Virus record (IMG/VR): IMGVR_UViG_3300020442_004149 | Location: 1-30,100 of that record | Length of the DNA: 30,100 nt | Reading direction: 5' to 3' (one strand) | From: a virus | In this document: one piece after another, positions 28,263-30,100 of the stretch | How positions within the stretch are numbered: position 1 is the first letter of the stretch | Layout of the letters: the number at the start of each line of letters is the position of its first letter | Notes under the pieces: generated by a model | The model's database searches: none | The model's input: the letters and a program-made list of their open reading frames with translations, nothing else | What the model was told of the DNA's origin: nothing | Position numbers and translations under genes: made by a program

Positions 28263-28667
28263 CTATCCTGCGTCTATTGATAGTGATAGTTCGTTTTCTG
28301 TGTTTGGTACACTTGCTATCATATATTTAATATTTAAATCTACCCTATGTGGGTCTTTATCTACATCAGACGAAACATCTACCGAAATTACCTCTATATC
28401 AGGCATCCAATTAGCAGTAGTATCTTTTATTTCATCTAGAAAAATTTTATCAACATATTCTGTTATATTTGGGTCAAATAATAATGCACGTAAATTACTT
28501 CCATATTCCGGCATCATAGGTCGTTCTCCTTTCGCAGTCATTAAAAGCATCATAAGATTATACTTTGATCTTTCAATCACAGAATAAGTTTGAGCAAAAA
28601 ATCCATCGTTTTCACCACGTGTATAAGGAATTGATATTCCAACAGGTACTTTCAAGTTTTCGTACAC
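28263..28667 (-). CDS. gp25: Baseplate wedge protein, T4 gp25-like (GPW/gp25 family)
   Basis: A 134-residue protein, the size of T4 gp25 (132). The family core GERPMMPEYGSNLRALLFDP is present near residues 46-65, and the end has VDLNIKYMIA. gp25 sits in the wedge next to gp6 and the tail tube/sheath initiation site. The start is GTG at 28667, one base after the previous stop, with AAGGGA upstream; no ATG gives a full-length product. Order gp25 then gp6 is conserved among T4-like and marine myoviruses. Confidence 0.95.
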   Translation of the reverse strand: MYENLKVPVGISIPYTRGENDGFFAQTYSVIERSKYNLMMLLMTAKGERPMMPEYGSNLRALLFDPNITEYVDKIFLDEIKDTTANWMPDIEVISVDVSSDVDKDPHRVDLNIKYMIASVPNTENELSLSIDAG

Positions 28668-28670
28668 TTA

Positions 28671-29060
28671 TTATGATCCCTTCTTTTTATCTATCGCAGT
28701 CAGTAGTTCAGAATAATCACGGGTTAATGCATTAGAGATACTTTCGGGCAATTCGTTTAAACTAAGTTTATTTCCATTAAAGTCAGTTTGTGTAGAGGTA
28801 TCTGTGGATGAAACTAATTGACCCTCTTGTGGTATACCACCCACAGTTGCTCTTAGTGCTTCATTTAATTTTTCATTTCTAGAATATAATTTACCTGAAT
28901 CAGATTGTTTAGTTTTTTTAATTTTTGCTTCGGTTTTTTCAACACTCATACTTGTCGTTTTATTTTGTGTTTTTATTTCCGACAACAACTCAGGTAGAGT
29001 GGTTTTTAATTCCTCTCTAACTGCTAATTTTATTATTGATATTAATTCACTCTTTTTCAT
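28671..29060 (-). CDS. Small charged protein of unknown function beside gp25
   Basis: A 129-residue protein, not recognised. It begins KKSELISIIKLAVREELK, a short amphipathic helix, then a Lys/Thr/Ser-rich low-complexity stretch (residues 30-70), a Gly/Pro turn (TVGGIPQEGQ) and a polar end. It has no Cys and no membrane segment. It lies between the spike-like protein and gp25. A baseplate helper or connector role is possible but only from context. Confidence 0.72.
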   Translation of the reverse strand: MKKSELISIIKLAVREELKTTLPELLSEIKTQNKTTSMSVEKTEAKIKKTKQSDSGKLYSRNEKLNEALRATVGGIPQEGQLVSSTDTSTQTDFNGNKLSLNELPESISNALTRDYSELLTAIDKKKGS

Positions 29061-29082
29061 AACATAACTTTCATATAATATA

Positions 29083-29090
29083 TATTTATT
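29083..29090 (-). promoter_or_regulatory. Late-promoter-like AATAAATA before the small baseplate gene
   Basis: In the 41-base gap before the 129-residue gene the minus strand reads AATAAATA, one mismatch from the T4 late box TATAAATA, about 22 bases before the ATG. Several overlapping A/T tetranucleotide repeats surround it, so a chance match is quite possible. Confidence 0.3.
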
Positions 29091-29101
29091 TATTTACTTA
29101 T

Positions 29102-30100
29102 TTATCCATCTATAAATACTCTTGTACTTAATAATGTTGGCAATCTTGAACGTAAAGATGCTAAACTTCCTTGTTGTGCAGGTCTTGATGTGGTTATATA
29201 AGGGTCGTGGTGAACATGACTTGACAACCACCCACACAATGCACTTAACCAATCTACAGTATTATTTCCTTTTAAAACCGGATGCCTTCTTGTTATATAT
29301 GCCCCCAGATGAATGGTAGGTGATATTACGGAAGTGTGTGTTTTTGTTTCTGTAACAAATCTATCTATACAATTCATTGTGATTTCATCGTCAGTTGCAA
29401 CAAAAAACTTTTTCTTTGCATAAATACCTGTTTCCTGCGTCTTTGATGAAATCAAGATTCGTTCAGAGTTAATTATAATTTGATTACCTGTAAGTGCTGG
29501 AAGTTGTTTTCCAAAAATTACTTTTGCTTCTGATGCTTCTTTTAGAACTTGCTTTTCTAGTTTACTCAAATTTGAGTTTAAATTTTCTTTTTTTGCTTGC
29601 TTTGCTTGGTTAATTGAACTGTTTACTTTTTCTGTATCTTTAAGTGTTTCCAAATCCTCAGGATGTAATAATGATACTGCGTTCATGTCGGCATTTTCAA
29701 TTGGTGTTCCTTTAAGAGAATCACGTGTAATTGTTTCACCAGTGTGGAATGACTTTACTTCATCTGGATCTTGTGGGGCTGCTTTTACATTATTTGGTTT
29801 AGTTGTTTGCGTCTTTTTTGATTTTACTCCATCACTTACTCCATCATCATCTTTTCTTTTTGTGTCACTTATTTTTTTATCAGTCTCTTTTTTACTTTTG
29901 GCATTTGATTCTTTTGATTTATTATCTGAATCTGTATTGTATTTTACTCCGTCGTTATCAGTTTCATACGATACACCTCCTTTTTGACTTTCTTTATTTG
30001 GATTTTTTATTTCAGTTTTCTCGGAAGTTGTTACACTTGAGGATTCTTTTATTACTTCTTGTTTTCCACTTGGATTTGTAATCTTTGTTCCAGGTGTTGC
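29102..30100 (-). CDS. Probable baseplate spike/hub protein, C-terminal part (5' end outside the window)
   Basis: The frame is open from the window edge (30100) to a TAA at 29102, about 332 codons. A Met at 29686 is internal and not a natural start. The first 130 residues seen are a Lys/Asp/Ser-rich, probably disordered linker (for example SKESNAKSKKETDKK). Then comes a Lys-rich helix, and from about residue 195 a beta-strand repeat (QIIINSERILISSKT, GIYAKKKFFVATDDEITMNC) followed by IHLGAYITRRHPVLKGN, DWLSALCGWLSSHVHH and an end in STRVFIDG. The pattern resembles the needle/hub C-terminus of gp5/gpV-type baseplate proteins, and the place upstream of gp25 agrees. The OB-fold or enzymatic part would lie outside the window. 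Confidence 0.62.
   Translation of the reverse strand, partial: ATPGTKITNPSGKQEVIKESSSVTTSEKTEIKNPNKESQKGGVSYETDNDGVKYNTDSDNKSKESNAKSKKETDKKISDTKRKDDDGVSDGVKSKKTQTTKPNNVKAAPQDPDEVKSFHTGETITRDSLKGTPIENADMNAVSLLHPEDLETLKDTEKVNSSINQAKQAKKENLNSNLSKLEKQVLKEASEAKVIFGKQLPALTGNQIIINSERILISSKTQETGIYAKKKFFVATDDEITMNCIDRFVTETKTHTSVISPTIHLGAYITRRHPVLKGNNTVDWLSALCGWLSSHVHHDPYITTSRPAQQGSLASLRSRLPTLLSTRVFIDG

Noticed and set aside
29102-29686. Separate 194-residue gene starting at 29686
   Set aside because: The same frame stays open to the window edge, so the Met is internal to a longer protein that begins outside the window.

Overview
The window looks like part of the genome of a T4-related myovirus (tailed phage with a contractile tail), probably from a marine or other aquatic habitat. 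It is strongly AT-rich. All supported genes lie on the minus strand, packed tightly with overlaps of a few bases or gaps of at most about 50 bases. Evidence for the T4 relationship is a gp25-like wedge protein followed by a gp6-like wedge protein, a perfect TATAAATA late-promoter box in one gene gap, and T4-type replication and recombination genes (gp47/gp46-like Mre11/Rad50 and a gp61-like primase). The host cannot be told from the sequence. No tRNA, rRNA, integrase, insertion sequence or CRISPR array was seen.

Transcription runs from high to low coordinates. Region 1 (30100 to about 5495) is the virion cassette. In transcription order it holds the C-terminal part of a probable baseplate spike or hub protein, a small helper-like protein, gp25, gp6, a DNRLRE-domain protein with LESSS repeats, an acidic coiled-coil protein, a 3512-residue giant protein (gp7/gpI-like N-terminus, lectin-like domain, repeated aromatic modules, Thr-Pro linkers and two Cys-rich terminal domains), a LamG-like protein, two structural proteins of a type I recall from marine myoviruses, a 1473-residue FG-GAP propeller with LysM and dockerin-like parts, and a Gly-rich protein. 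Together they would make the baseplate and its host-contact apparatus.

Region 2 (5456 to 1) is a replication and recombination block: a RuvC-like nuclease, a DnaG-type primase with a degraded zinc finger, and a rearranged Mre11/Rad50 locus. The boundary between the two blocks carries a perfect 8-bp inverted repeat over the RuvC-like start codon and a sigma70-like promoter.

The most unusual feature is the Mre11/Rad50 locus. The Mre11 nuclease core is one 234-residue protein that stops just after its last catalytic motif. A GT9/heptosyltransferase-like gene follows, overlapping by 8 bases on one side and 11 bases on the other. The next gene begins with the missing Mre11 capping and Rad50-binding region and reads without a break into Rad50. 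This looks like a fused Mre11-Rad50 gene, or two adjacent genes, that was cut in two inside Mre11 by a glycosyltransferase gene. Both halves keep intact motifs and may act as a split nuclease.
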